Positions 29,378-41,140 of a stretch of DNA of 64,000 nt are shown piece by piece. Every line of letters starts with the position of its first letter. Position 1 is the first letter of the stretch. Under the pieces are notes generated by a model. That model was not told the origin of the DNA and ran no database searches. It saw only the letters and a program-made list of their open reading frames with translations. This DNA is from Neostapfia colusana (taxonomy: Eukaryota > Streptophyta > Magnoliopsida > Poales > Poaceae): assembly GCA_030760725.1 (NCBI GenBank), contig JASWHV010000012.1:36859652-36923651 (forward strand). Direction: 5' to 3'. The position numbers were made by a program, and so were the translations under genes.

Positions 29378-30198
29378 AGCAAGGTCAAATTGAAGGAATC
29401 AAATGAATGAGTTTAGAACTGGATTTGATGTGATGAGGAGTTCTAAACTTGTGGTTGATTTGATTGAAGGAAAAACTCCCAATAATGTTCTTATGAATCC
29501 TCACATACATAAGAATAGATAAGGAGTTCAGGAAGATCCAAGAATAGATAAGGAGTTCAGGAAGATTCAAGGCTCAACTTTAGCTGCATGTGAGTTCCTA
29601 GTCACAAGAAAGAATTTTGGACCGAGTATCAGGATTTTTCATTTAGTAGTTCATCAAGAATAATTCACTAAGCAGTTATGCTAAAAGGAATTAATATTGA
29701 GAAAAATCTGCATTTTGATGCAAATTAAATGATACTACCATTTCAAACACACCTCAGAGAATATGCATGAATTTTCCTGGGATTTTTAGAGCTAAGGATT
29801 TACTAGGATTGATTTTACAAATGTTTGGCTTTTCTAAAAATGTTTCTGGACATTTTTTAGTACAGTAGTTTGTACTCTGAATTTTCTACCAAATTAACTC
29901 CAAAATAATCTGAAAATTTGATAGAAGTCCAATAATATTCTATGGAGTATTCTGGTAAATTTTGGGGATTTTTGGATCAACCCAACTCCCTCAATAATTC
30001 TTTTACTGAAGAATTTCAAAAAATTATCCAGAATATATTATTGACTTTCGTACCAATTGAATTGTAAATTTTGATAGATCTTTCCAAACTGAGTCTAACC
30101 CAATTTGAATCACTAAATTTTGAGTTTCCTTGCAAAAGTTTTGAATTTTGGAAATTCAACTCTTCTCTGGATTTAATTTTATATTGAAAAATTCCCCT
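29378..30198 (-). repeat. Inverted LTR fragment
   Basis: Reverse complement matches the AT-rich part of the E8 LTR (about 46370-46990): GCATGAATTTTCCTGG, GAGTTAATTTGGTAG and TTTAGTGATTCAAATTGGG blocks are shared. A 29-bp tandem duplication lies at 29512-29569. It abuts the E4 LTR on the left and another LTR on the right; neither end is a TG/CA terminus. Confidence 0.7.
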
Positions 30199-32083
30199 TT
30201 ACTGTTACTGGGGCCACAATTTATGTCTGACCAGTCACAGCGAAGCAACACCGGGGCTACAAAGTCATCCCGTGCTGCCACACTTAATCCGCGTCACAAC
30301 TGATCCGATCACTCGCTGACCCAATTGAGGGTAGGACCGATCGCTTCGTTGCTCCCTCACGCAAGAAACGCCGCTCTCTCCGTTGATCGGAAGAGCCCAC
30401 GATCACAGTCTCTCCACTCCCTCCAAGCTGCAAAACGGTACTAGAGGCTCTCCTTCTCCTTCCTCGTTGTAGGAAATTAGCTGAACTCGGATGATCTCAC
30501 CCATACCGAAAGTTCTTCCCGGTGACCTAAGTTCGCCACACCTCGGGCTTCCGTAGAAAGCCCAAACGGAAGCGTGTCATGCCCAAGCTAAGGCGTCCTC
30601 GGACGCGTTAGAGACTGGTGCTGCTCACCCCTGAACCACAGCTCGAGTATTTGATCACCGATGACGAATTTTAGTTTTCCCTTTCACCCGGCGCAGACCG
30701 ACCTTCGGGTGCGGATCCGCCAAATTCTCACTCCAAAATTGTTTAGAGGGTCTCAAAACTGTTCCTACACGAACTAGACTTAGTGGCGCACAAGTTGGCT
30801 TCACGACACCTATCACGAGAACCCCTATACATGGCGTATTTCCAAGCGTGCCAACGGCGGCTTATTCGGGAAGCGTCGGGCGCATGGTGAGAGCTTACCT
30901 AGAGCCTCTCCCGAGCTACTTCGAGCTCATGTCGGTCTTTCCTAGGGTCCACTGATGTACTATGGCCCTTTGCTCGATCGTTTGGGGTGCTAGGAAGTCC
31001 GGCCGACAGGGACGAAGTTCTTCCGAAGCCGCCACTCGTCGCCGGCCATTTCCGGTGACTGTCACGACGAGCTGAGCCCAGTATCATGTTCCACGGATGG
31101 ATTTAGGCTGAGGCGGCCAAAATAATGGACTTTGGCGCACGGCAGAAGCCCTCCGGCGAGCACTCCGGCGAGGGGGGCGGCGGCCGAGCGCGGGAGGCCA
31201 GAGGTAGATGAAGCCCCCGGTCCCACGTGTCAGAGGCCGATATTTTAAACCCCGGGATTTGCTGTGGCACCGGATCGGGTGCGGCTGCACGCGAAAGATT
31301 CCGTAGCCCCGTGTGTCGATCGCTGAGAAGTTGACACGTAGCCCGGTCCCACGCGCAGCAATTTAAACATTTCCCCGATTTTCAGATTTAGTTCAAACTT
31401 CAAACCCACATAACTTTGGCTAGGAAACTCCAAATCGAGTGAACCAAATTTTGTTGGATTCAGCTCTCTGAGTTCTTTCCAACAAATGAAGTTTCACTTC
31501 ATGAAAATCTTAGTTCTCCAGAATTAATTCTTCAAAGTTTAAACTGTTTGGAAATTTAATTGGAGGACCCTTTGGAGGAAAATTCTGAAATTTTGCTGAG
31601 ATGTTTACCAAAATGTCTCTGAGCTACCATAAAAATTTCGGATCCATTTGAGCTCATTTGATCCACCTAATGGTGTGATTAATAAAACTGTTCCAGAGAA
31701 AATAGAAAATGTCCAGAAACATTTTCAGAAATTATCTGAAATTGTTTAGCTCATAACTTTAGCTAGGAACCTTCAAATTAAGTGAAACCAACTTCATTAT
31801 AACCCTCTGAAAATCTAGTTTTCATAAAGTCATGGTTTGCTCCATGAAAATCCCTAAAACACCCTAGGAGCTCCAATTAAAGTCATGTACATAATTATTT
31901 GTGGAGAGCTGGAATGAGCTTTGCTGCAAATGAAACTTGGCCAAGTTTCTGTTTAGGTTGTAACCAAACCACAGTAAAAATTTCAGAGTCAATGGGTCTG
32001 TCTAGTAATACTTACAGTCTTCACAAGTTTAAATTCAATTCAAATGCATTTAAATTGATACATATACATGTTATCTCATGTAG

Positions 32084-32164
32084 TCGCTAAGGTTGAGGAG
32101 GAACCCGACGTCCTAGACTTCGTCACTCCGGAAGAGCAGCTAGCCTACGACCAGGAGCAGCAAG
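32084..32164 (+). other. Exon-like acidic segment A (second family)
   Basis: 81 bases after TCATGTAG, before AAG/GCAAGC. Reads AKVEEEPDVLDFVTPEEQ then LAYDQEQQ, same phase as in E5. Acidic with a conserved VLD(F/Y) core. Confidence 0.5.
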
Positions 32165-33265
32165 GCAAGCTCCAGTTTGCATTAACCTTTTTACAAAGTT
32201 TTACTGTTTTGAGAACTTACTTTGAGCACTCAATAAATTCTTCCATTAGAGTCTTATTTGAAACTCAATTGCATAGCCAAGAAAACCATGGGTTGGGATT
32301 AGGATTGAAAACCCTGTTTTCTACTGCAATGCTAAGATAGTGTAGGATTCGGTACAAGTCGAGTAGTTGGAACTACTCGCGAGGATAGGCTAGAGGCACT
32401 CGACTCGGGTAAAGATAGCAAATGAAATACATGGCAAGAAAAATGAGACCGAGCGGGGAGTAAGGGCAGCAGGACTTTGGGGCCTGGGTGCTATAGCTCC
32501 GCTCGTGTCAATTGAGGACCGAGCCGTGTGCTGGCCTGTTGAACAAGCTAGAACAGTACTGAAGACCTACCGGCTATATGGGAACCGGGAAACCGATGTA
32601 ACTCGGGTAGCTGGGTATTGAGGCATTGCCTGTCGTTCAGAGGGTAGGTTGAGAGCTCGAGGTGTACATCGGCTGGCGGCACTGCGGATGCGCGCGCAGA
32701 GACCTCTTGCTCGGGACGATAGGACCGGTTCAATATTTGGCTGACGGGTGAAAGGTGGTTGCGTACGACGTCCGGGATGGTTGCTGTAGGCAACATCGAG
32801 TACGGGCGTACGTGACGGGTTATTCGGGTAACCCTGCAGGTGTAAATCGATTATAATCGCCGTCCCTCACGGTCACGGTCAGTGAGTACCACTTGTTCAC
32901 GCTACCACAACGTAGAAAGAACAGGCTAGATACATGTTAAAAGTTTGCTGATTTGAAAGTTATACTTTGCTTTTTAATGCTTGTTGTAGCATAGAGCTAA
33001 CTAAAGTTCTTTTCAACTTTGGGCAAAGTACATGAGAGAAATGTGTTTCTTGTTTGATTGTGGCTCTCTCATGTGCCTTAGCATAAGTTTCTCCACAACC
33101 GGCTGCTAAAACATTGAAAGTAAGGTTCAAATAATTAGGTGAGTCCTTTGCAAATTATTTACCTCATGTACCCTATACCCATCATTAAGAAGTTTCATGT
33201 ATAGGAGAGACGGGTCAGTCTTGCTGAGCCATCGTGCTCAGTGCTTGTCTTTGAAGGTTTTGCAG

Positions 33266-33354
33266 GGGTTTATGAGGAATGGACTCCAGAGGAGGAGACG
33301 GAACCCCATGAGGGGAACCCCGTCGAGTGGGAGTCGTGCACGCCGCCGTGTTAG
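33266..33354 (+). other. Exon-like acidic segment B (second family)
   Basis: 89 bases after TTTTGCAG to TAG. Joined in phase it reads GVYEEWTPEEETEPHEG then NPVEWESCTPPC. The C-terminus parallels EWEPYTP of E5. Confidence 0.5.
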
Positions 33355-33583
33355 TGTGTGTGCGTGCTAGCGGGGACACGTTCAAGGGCTGAATGTGAAC
33401 CCGATGCATTGTCTACGACCGTGAGTGTGGACTGGACTATTTTGTTGTAAAAATGTTCATAAACTGGTTTATGTAATAAAACTTTGCTTCCGCTTTATAT
33501 CTTTGATATGCATTATCTGGTGTTGTGCAACGCATCACCCCTCAGCATGATCCTGGTTCGACAAGGCCGTTGGGGCCGTGACA

Positions 33584-34065
33584 TTCCAAAGGCGCCATTG
33601 TGCTTAGAGGGTAGAGTATACCCTATGTCTCTCATAGTTTTAGAGGGACAGAAGGTCGATGTCATCCTATGGATGTCGTGGTTTACCCGCCACGGCGATG
33701 TTTTAGACACCGTCCTCCGAGTTGTGCATTTGAACTCAGAAGTGCACGAGTCACACTCTTTATTTCTGGACAGTCCAGAAATAAAACTTCCAAGTGTTTA
33801 TCAGTCCACAACCATCAAATTAGAAGATATTCCAGTAGTCTGTGAGTTCCCTGACGTGTTCCCGGATGATTTACCGGGGATGCTGCCCGACAGAGAGGTG
33901 GAGTTCAAGATTGAACTTGTGCCGGGAACCATGCCAATATCCCGAAGGCCATACAAGATGGCGCCCAAGGAATTGGCTGAACTGAAGATGCAGTTAACGG
34001 ACCTGCGGGAGAAGGGTTTTATTAGGCCGAGCTCCTCGCCATGGGTCTATTCGGCATTATCATGA
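33584..34065 (+). pseudogene. E6 protease end and RT N-terminus
   Basis: Reads IPKAPLCLEGRVYPMSLIVL, VDVILWMSW, then LEDIPVVCEFPDVFPDDLPG, ISRRPYKMAPKELAELKMQL and FIRPSSSPWVYSAL. It stops where bases are lost before the VKKKDET motif. The open frame begins upstream in the LTR, but that ATG is not a real start. Confidence 0.82.
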
Positions 34066-34712
34066 AGAAGGAAGATGAGACGTTGCGGCTTTGCATGGAC
34101 TATCGTCCACTAAACACCATAACCATCAAGAACAAGTACCCGTTGCCACGGATCGACATGTTGTTTGATCAGTTGGTCGAAGCAAGGATCTTCTCCAAGA
34201 TGGAATTATGATCCGGGTACCATCAGATTAAGATATGGGCTGAGGATATTCCGAAGACGGCTTTCTCGACGAGGTACGGACTTTATGAGTACCTGGTCAT
34301 GTCCTTTGGCCTCACCATTGCTCCAGATCATTTCATGTATTTGATGAATTCGGTATTCATGTCGGAGCTGGACATATTTGTCGTGGTCTTCATCAACGAC
34401 ATATTGGTATATTCCAAGTCGAAGGAAGAACACACGAAGCATCTGCATATAGTCTTGCAACGGCTGCGGGATCACAACCTATACGCGAAATTCAGCAAGT
34501 GCGAATTCTGGATATCGCCAGTGCCTTTTCTCGGGCATATTATCTCAGCGGAGGGCATCGCTGTAGACCCGGGTAAGATCACACAAGTGCTGAATTGGAA
34601 GTCCCCGAGAACTGTTCATGAGGTACGGAGTTTCCTCAGACTCGCGGGATATTATCGGAGGTTCATTCCGAACTTCTCGAAGATTGCCAAGCCTATGACA
34701 GAGCTGCTGTAA
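34066..34712 (+). pseudogene. E6 reverse transcriptase, catalytic Asp lost
   Basis: KKEDETLRLCMDYRPLNTITI and KNKYPLPRIDMLFDQLV are readable, then a stop (TGA, about 34208) in MDLRSGYHQ. The frame from 34299 gives MSFGLTIAPDHFMYLMNSVF and VVFINDILVYSK: the first catalytic Asp of the FIDD box is Asn. A stop at 34710-34712 follows SKIAKPMTELL. Confidence 0.87.
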
Positions 34713-34766
34713 AAGGCTACCAAATATGTTTGGAGTACAGCATGTGAAGCAGCATTCAAGGCATTA

Positions 34767-36331
34767 GTGAAGCACCTAACATCAGCACCGGTTTTGACGC
34801 AGCCAGACACAACAAAACCGTTCGATGTGTACTGTGATGCATCCGGTATTGGACTCGGATGTGTGCTGATGCAAGACCGAAGGGTGGTCGTGTATGGATC
34901 ACGGCAGCTCAGAAACCATGAGCAGAATTCTCCAACTCATGACTTGGAGCTCGCTGCCGTAGTACTCACACTTAAAATGTGGAGGCACTACCTACTCGGT
35001 AACCTCGTACATTTATACACCGACCACAAAAGCCTCAAGTACATATTCACTCAGAAAGAGCTGAACATGAGGCAGAGAAGATGGTTGGAGTTGATAAAGG
35101 ATTACGAAATAGAGATCCATTATCACCCCGGCAAGGCAAACAAAGTAGCTGATGCGCTGAGCCGCAAGTCACACGTCAATAATCTGACCATCACACCGTT
35201 GGAAGAGAGTGAGCCACCATTGCATGTGATTCCACATGGAGCTCTCTACAACTTAACTTTGATCCCCACCATCAGTGAAGAGATAGCGGAAGCTCAGAAA
35301 CATGACAAGGGTATGTCGCATTTGCTGAGACATGTAGACAGTGGGGAGCTGAAATGTTTCCAGAAAGACCGAGACAGCGTCCTATGGTTTAAGGACCAGA
35401 TCGTCGTACCCCGTAAACCGGAGTTACGGAAGAAAATCTTTGATGAGGCTCACTTGTCAAAGTTTTCTATTCACCCCGGCAGCAATAAAATGTATCAAGA
35501 ACTCAGAAGCAAGTTTTGGTGGACACGGATGGAGAGGGAGATCGCAAAGTACGTGTCCGAGTGTGATACATGTCGAAGGGTGAAGGCAGACCACATGTGG
35601 AAACTGGGACTGCTACAACCACTGGGCGTTCCTGCCTGGAAGTGGGAGGATGTGAGCATGAACTTCATCATCGGTTTACCCACCACTTTTCAGAAGCATG
35701 ATTCTGTGTGGGTGATGGTCGACCGGCTCACCAAAGTTGCCCATATAATCCCGGTCAACACCAACTTCAACACCAATAAGTATGCTGAATTGTACATCTC
35801 ATGGATCCTATGCTTGTACGGCGTACCCCGCACCATCATATCCGATCAGCTCACTTTATTTGTGTCCCATTTTTGGGAACAGCTACACGCTGCGTTGGGG
35901 ACGAAGCTGATCCGTAGTTCAGCGTACCACCCGCAGACGGATGGGAAAACCGAGCGGGTAAATCATATTTTAGAAGATACGCTACGAGCTTGCGCTATCA
36001 ACCACAGTAAGAATTCGGATGATCACTTACCGTTGGCCGAGTTCTCGTACAACAATGGGTACCAAGCCAGCATCAAGATGGCGCCTTACGAGGCGCTATA
36101 CGGGAGAAAATGCCGCACACCGCTGAATTGGTGTGAGTCTGGCGAAAGGGTTACCTTCGGGATTGATCTTGTCAACAACGCGGAGGAAAAGATTCGGCTG
36201 ATTAAAGCGAACCTAAAAGCCGCCCAATCCCGACAAAAACAGTATGCGGACCGGCGAAGACGCTCATTACAGTTCAAAGTCGGGGATCACGTATATCTGT
36301 GTGTGTCTCCAATGAAGGGCGTGAACAGATG
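34767..36331 (+). pseudogene. E6 RNase H and integrase, long open frame
   Basis: One uninterrupted frame of over 520 codons: FDVYCDASGIGLGCVLMQD, HDLELAAVVLTLKMWRHYLL, YTDHKSLKYIF, ADALSRKSH, then integrase with AHLSKFSIHPG and CDTCRRVK, MNFIIGLP, ISDQLTLF, HPQTDGKTERVNHILED and the VGDHVYLCVSPMKG module. The first integrase Asp (SMDF) is Asn, so strand transfer should fail despite the open frame. From 36332 the frame runs into reversed E7 sequence and stops at 36395. Confidence 0.88.
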
Positions 36332-37103
36332 TTGGAGATTTTCAATTCAGCACTTGCTCAATTTTACTTGGGTCCACAGGGATGCCTTCCGCTGAAATAA
36401 TATGCCCAAGAAACGGCACTTTGCTGATCCAAAACTCACATTTACTGAACTTTGCATATAGCTTGTGATCCCTCAAGCGTTGGAGTACAATACACAAAAG
36501 TTCAGCATGTTCTTCTTATGACTTTGAATAGACCAAGATGTCGTCGATGAGGACGAACTTGTCTAACTCCGGCATGAACACAGATCATGAGATACATAAA
36601 GTGAGCCGGTGCATTGGTCAACCCAAAATACATGACAAGATATTCATACAGACCATATATATCTTGTTGAGAACACCGTCTTAGGTACATCTTCTGCCCG
36701 GATTTTTATCTGGTGATACCAGGACCGAAGATCCATCTTGGAGAATACCTTAGCACCCACTAGTTGATCAAACAAAATATCGATGTGTGGTAGTGGATAC
36801 TTGTTCTTGATAGTGACCGCATTCAGTGGACGATAATCTACGCATAGTCTCAAAGTCTCGTCCTTCTTCTTCATGAAGAGTGCGGAACAGCCCCAAGGTT
36901 ATGAACTTGGGCGTATAATTTTTTTTCCATGAGGTCATTAAGCTGCTCCTTCAATTCTTCGAGCTCCTTTGGTGCCATTATGTATGGTCGCCAAGAAATA
37001 GGTGTTGTTTCTGGTGCTAGTTCAATCTTGAACTCAACATCACGTTCGGGCAGCATGCCCGGCAAATCTTCGGGAAACACATCTGAATATTCACATACCA
37101 CTG
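36332..37103 (-). pseudogene. E7 reverse transcriptase
   Basis: On the minus strand: IPVVCEYSDVFPEDLPGMLP, MKKKDETLRLCVDYRPLNAV, KMDLRSWYHQIKIRAEDVPK (Gly changed to Trp), YLVMYFGLTNAPAHFMYLM, and VLIDDILV with the Asp pair intact after a short loss in MNSVF. It ends at VPFLGHIISAEGIPVDPSK and a stop near QVLN at the E6 boundary. Frameshifts lie near 36660 and 36880. Confidence 0.83.
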
Positions 37104-37108
37104 GAATA
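37104..37108. repeat. Target-site duplication GAATA, left of solo LTR
   Basis: GAATA precedes TGTAAGGGCC; the same bases follow the TTCA end at 41136-41140. Confidence 0.93.
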
Positions 37109-39639
37109 TGTAAGGGCCTAAGTTTTTGGCACATATTCAATGTGTTCATCACCACACACTCACCTCATTTGAGGAAACTTTGTGAACACATTTGAAGAGC
37201 AAGTAAACACCATCAACATTGTTATTAGAGAATAAACTCACAAAATGCAAAAGTGGCATTTCCCACATGCATCATCTAGGGGCTGGGCATATGAAAAACT
37301 CCAACACCTTGCTAGGAATGGTCATGCCAAAATTCACCCAAATCCAAAATCTTTTTGAGGTATTTTTGGGTATAACTAGAAAGGGGTTAGTCTGAACACA
37401 AATTCAAATTTAAACCACTTCCATCTCATAAGTTCAAAAGTGGGAGGCATATTCTGAATCAGCACATTTTTGTGAGCTCACACACCAATTTTCACTCCAT
37501 TTGGAGTTGGTCTTGACATGAGTTAAGTTTAGCAAATTCAAACTCCATTTGAATTTCACACTGCATATGTGCTGAAAATTAATTCAAACACTTCACAATT
37601 TGAATTCCATCAACTCCAAATGGGCATTTGGTAGATAATTCAAATTCTAGAGGGTATTAGAGGGATTACTGTTTGGAGCAGTAGAGGAGAGTTAATTTTA
37701 GAGGTTAAAACTTGGGTGGGACCCACATGTCAGCCTCAATACCCAAATCAACCGACTTCTTGCGCCGGCTCGGGCTGCCGCCACGATGAGGATCGGTCGG
37801 GACAGCAGCTGGTTGCCGCCCCCGACCACTGAACCGCCTCACCCTCCCTCTTATCCCCGCACCTGAGCCAAACCGAGGCATCACCGATCGTTTCTTCGCT
37901 CTCGCGCAAGAAAAACATCGCCTCACCGCCGCTCGCTCGGAGTTGATCAGGGAAGCAGTGATCACAGTCGCTCCACTCCCTCCAAGCTGCAAAAAAGGTA
38001 CTAGAGGCTCTCCTCTTCCTTCCCCGTCGTAGGAATTAGCTGAATTCGGATGATCTCGCCCATACCAAAAGTTCTTTCCGATGACCTAAGTTTGCCGCAC
38101 CTCAGGCTCCCGTGGACAGCCCAAATGGGAGGCTGTCACACCCAAGCTAAGGCGTCCTCGGAAGTGTTATAGTCTGGTGCTTCTCACCCCCGAACCACAG
38201 CCCGAGTGTTTGATCACCAGCGACGAATTTCCGTTTTCCCTTTCATCCGGCGCAGACCAACCTTCGGGTGCGTATCCGCAAATTCTCGCTCCATGGTTGT
38301 TTAGAGATCCTCAAACTGGTCCTACACGAGCTAGGCTTGGTAGCGATCAACTTTCCTTCACAGCCTTGGCAAGAAAACCTTGGTAGACCGGCCAGTTCTA
38401 GCTTTTCTACCGGCGCTAATGGCGGAAGCCGTCCGGCGCATGGTGAGAGCTTACCTAGGACCTTTCCCGAGCAGCCTTGAGCCCAAACCAAGCTTCCCTA
38501 GGGTCCACTGATGCTCTACGGCATTTTGCTCCATCGTTTGAGAGGCTCAGAAGCCCGGTCGATGCGGCCGAAGTTCTTCCGAAGCCGCCGCTCATCGCCG
38601 GCCGTGTTTCGGTGATTGTCACGATGGGCTGAGCCCAGCATCATGCTCCCCGGGTGGAATTAGGCAGAGACGGCCAAGATCATGGAGTTTGGAACACGGC
38701 AGAGGCCACCGGCGAGCACTCCAGCGAGGGTTCGTGGCGGCCGAGCGCGGGAGGCCGGAGGTAGACGAAGCCACCGGCCCCACATGTCAGCGGCCGATAT
38801 TTTAAACCGGGGATTAGCTGTGGCACCGGATCAGGTGCGGCTGCATGCGAAAGTCTCTGTAGCCCCGTGTGTCGACCGCTGAGAAGTTGACAGGTAGCCC
38901 CAGTCCCAAGCGCAGCGATTTATACATTTCCCAGATTTTCAGATTTAGTTCAAACTTCAAACACACATAACTTTGGCTAGAAAACTCCAAATCGAGTGAA
39001 CCAAATTGTGTTGGATTCGGCTTTCTGAGTACTTTCCAAAATATCTAGATTCACTCTATGAAAATCCTTATTTCTACATAATTAATTCTTCAAATTTAAA
39101 CTGTTTAGAATTTGAACTGGAGAACCCTTTGGAGGAAAATACTGAAATTTTGCTAGGATGTTCACCAAAATATCCCTGAGCTACCATAAAAATTTGAGAT
39201 CCATTTGAGATTATTTGATCCACCTAATGGTGTGATTAATAAAACTGTTCCAGAGAAAATAGAAAATGTCCTGAAACATTTTCAGAATTTCTCTGAAATC
39301 ATTTAGCTCATTTCTTTAGCTAGGAACCTTCAAATTAAGTGACACCAACTCTATTAGAACCCTCTGAAAATCTAGTTTTCAGAAAGTCATGGCTTGCTCC
39401 ATAAAAATCCCTAGAACACCCTAGGAGCTCCACTTAAGGCCTAGCACATAATTATTTGTGGAGAGCTCAAATGAGCTTTGCTGCAAATGAATCTTGGCCA
39501 AGTCCCTGTTTAGGTTGTATCCAAACCAGTAAAAATTTCAGAGTCATTGGGTCTGGCTAGTAAGACTTATAGTCCTTACAAGTTAAACTCCAATTCAAAT
39601 GCATTTAAATTGACACATATTTGTATTTATCATATGTAG

Positions 39640-39720
39640 TCGCTAAGGTTGAGGAGGAACCCAAAGTCTTAGACTTCGTCACTCTAGAGGAACAGCTAGC
39701 CTACGACCAAGAGCAGCAAG
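39640..39720 (+). other. Exon-like acidic segment A in solo LTR
   Basis: 81 bases after CATATGTAG and before AAG/GCAAGC. Reads AKVEEEPKVLDFVTLEEQ then LAYDQEQQ. Substitutions relative to 32084-32164 leave the frame open. Confidence 0.5.
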
Positions 39721-40817
39721 GCAAGCTCCGGTTTGCATTAACCCTTTTTATAAATTTTTACTGTTTTGAGAACTTACTTTGAGCACCCACTTAATTCTTG
39801 CATTAGAGTCTTGTTTGAAACCCAAATGCATAGCCAAGAAAACCCTGGGTTGGGATTAGGTTTTAAGACCTCGTTAGCTACTGCAATGCTAAGATAGTGT
39901 AGGATTCGGTACAAGTCGAGTAGTTGGAACTACTCACGAGAATAGGCTAGAGGCACATTGCTCGGGTAAAGATAGCAAATGAAACACATGGCAAGAAAAA
40001 TGAGACCGAGCGGAGGGTAAGGGCAGCAGGACTTTGGGGCCTGGGTGCCATAGCTCCGCTTATGTCGATTGAGGACCGAGCCATGTGCGGGCCTGTTGAA
40101 CAAGCTAGAACAGTACCGAAGACCTACCGGCTATATGGGAACCGGGAAACCGATGTAATTCGGGTAGCTGGGTGTTGAGGCATAGCTGGTCGTTCTGTGG
40201 GTAGGTTAAGAGCTCGAGGTGTAAATCGGATGGCGGCACTGTGGATGCGCGCGCAGAGACCTCTTGCTCGGGACGATTGGACCGGTTCAACATTTGGCTG
40301 ACGGGTGAAAGGTGGTTTGCGTACGACGTCCGTGATGGTTGCTGTAGGCAACATCGAGTACGAGCGTACGTGACGGGTTATTCAGGTAACCTTGTAGGTG
40401 TAAATTGATTATAATCGCCGTCCCTCATGGTCTGTGAGTACCACTTGTTCACTGTACCGTGACGTGGAAAGAACAGGCTAGATACATGTTAAAAGTTTGC
40501 TGATTTGAAAGATATACATTGCTTGTTAATGTCTTGTGGTAGTCTAGAGCTAATTAAAGTTCTTTTCAACTTTGGGCAAAGTACATGAGAGAAATGTGTT
40601 TCTTGTTTGATTTCGGCTCTCTCATGTGCCTTCGCATGAGGTTTTTCACAACCTGCCGCTAAAACATGAAAGTAAGGTTTCAATAAATAGGCGAGTCCTT
40701 TGCAACTTATTTACCTCATGTACCCTAAACCCTTCATGTAGAAGTTTCACGTATAGGAGAGATGGGTCAGTCTTGCTGAGCCATCATGCTCACTGTTTGT
40801 GTTTGAAGCTTTTGCAG

Positions 40818-40906
40818 GGGTTTATGAGGAAGGGACTCCCGAGGAGGAGACGGAACCTCAGGAGGGGAACCCCGTCGAGTGGGAGTCGTGCACGCCGCCG
40901 TGTTAG
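40818..40906 (+). other. Exon-like acidic segment B in solo LTR
   Basis: 89 bases after TTTTGCAG to TAG. Reads GVYEEGTPEEETEPQEG then NPVEWESCTPPC. Open and in the phase set by segment A. Confidence 0.5.
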
Positions 40907-41135
40907 TGTGTGTGCGTGCTAGCGGGGACACGTTCACGGGCTGAACGTGAACTCGAGGGATTGTCTACGCCCGTGACTGTATACTGGACTTATTTTGTTG
41001 TAAAAATGTCCATAAAATGGTTTATGTAATAAAACTTTGCTTCCGCTTTGTATCTTTTATGTGCGTTATCCGGTGTTGTGCAACGCAGCACCCCTCAGCG
41101 TGATCCTGGCTCGACAAGGCCGTGGATCCGCTTCA

Positions 41136-41140
41136 GAATA
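41136..41140. repeat. Target-site duplication GAATA, right of solo LTR
   Basis: Right copy of the duplication flanking the solo LTR. Confidence 0.93.

Larger units (their letters stand above)
30199..33583 (+). repeat. LTR of the solo-LTR family, 5'-truncated
   Basis: Parallels the solo LTR (37109-41135) from its GC core to the end (GGGGCCGTGACA); the first 600 bp are missing. It contains segment A (32084-32164), the hairpin (32360-32379), segment B (33266-33354) and AATAAAAC near 33475. It abuts E6 protease sequence exactly at its CA end, so it is probably an insertion into E6 that lost its left half rather than the LTR of E6 itself. Confidence 0.8.
33584..36331 (+). mobile_element. E6: Tekay-like pol fragment
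   Basis: Plus-strand protease end, RT, RNase H and integrase. No gag, leader or own LTR is seen. The left edge is the CA end of the LTR at 33583; the right edge is a direct join to minus-strand E7 at 36331/36332 within the integrase C-terminal module. Confidence 0.85.
37109..41135 (+). repeat. Solo LTR (4027 bp)
   Basis: TGTAAGGGCC to ATCCGCTTCA with perfect GAATA duplications and no internal region, the product of LTR-LTR recombination. The GC core (about 37740-38920) lies between two GGxCCCACATGTCAG motifs (37718-37733, 38776-38790). Downstream come segment A (39640-39720), the hairpin (39917-39936), segment B (40818-40906) and GTAATAAAAC near 41025. It belongs to the same family as 30199-33583. 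Confidence 0.93.

Noticed and set aside
29512..29569. CRISPR-like or satellite repeat
   Set aside because: Only two 29-bp units in tandem without spacers; a local duplication inside an LTR scrap.
30899..31433. Short minus-strand ORFs as host genes
   Set aside because: They lie in an LTR GC core and AT-rich flank; no domain, and interrupted in the sister LTR at 38100-38950.
33484..33583. Start codon and first 33 codons of the frame at 33484-34065
   Set aside because: This part is LTR sequence; the protease text begins only after 33583.
37109..41135. A complete element rather than a solo LTR
   Set aside because: No primer site, gag or pol lies between its ends, and both target duplications directly flank one LTR length.
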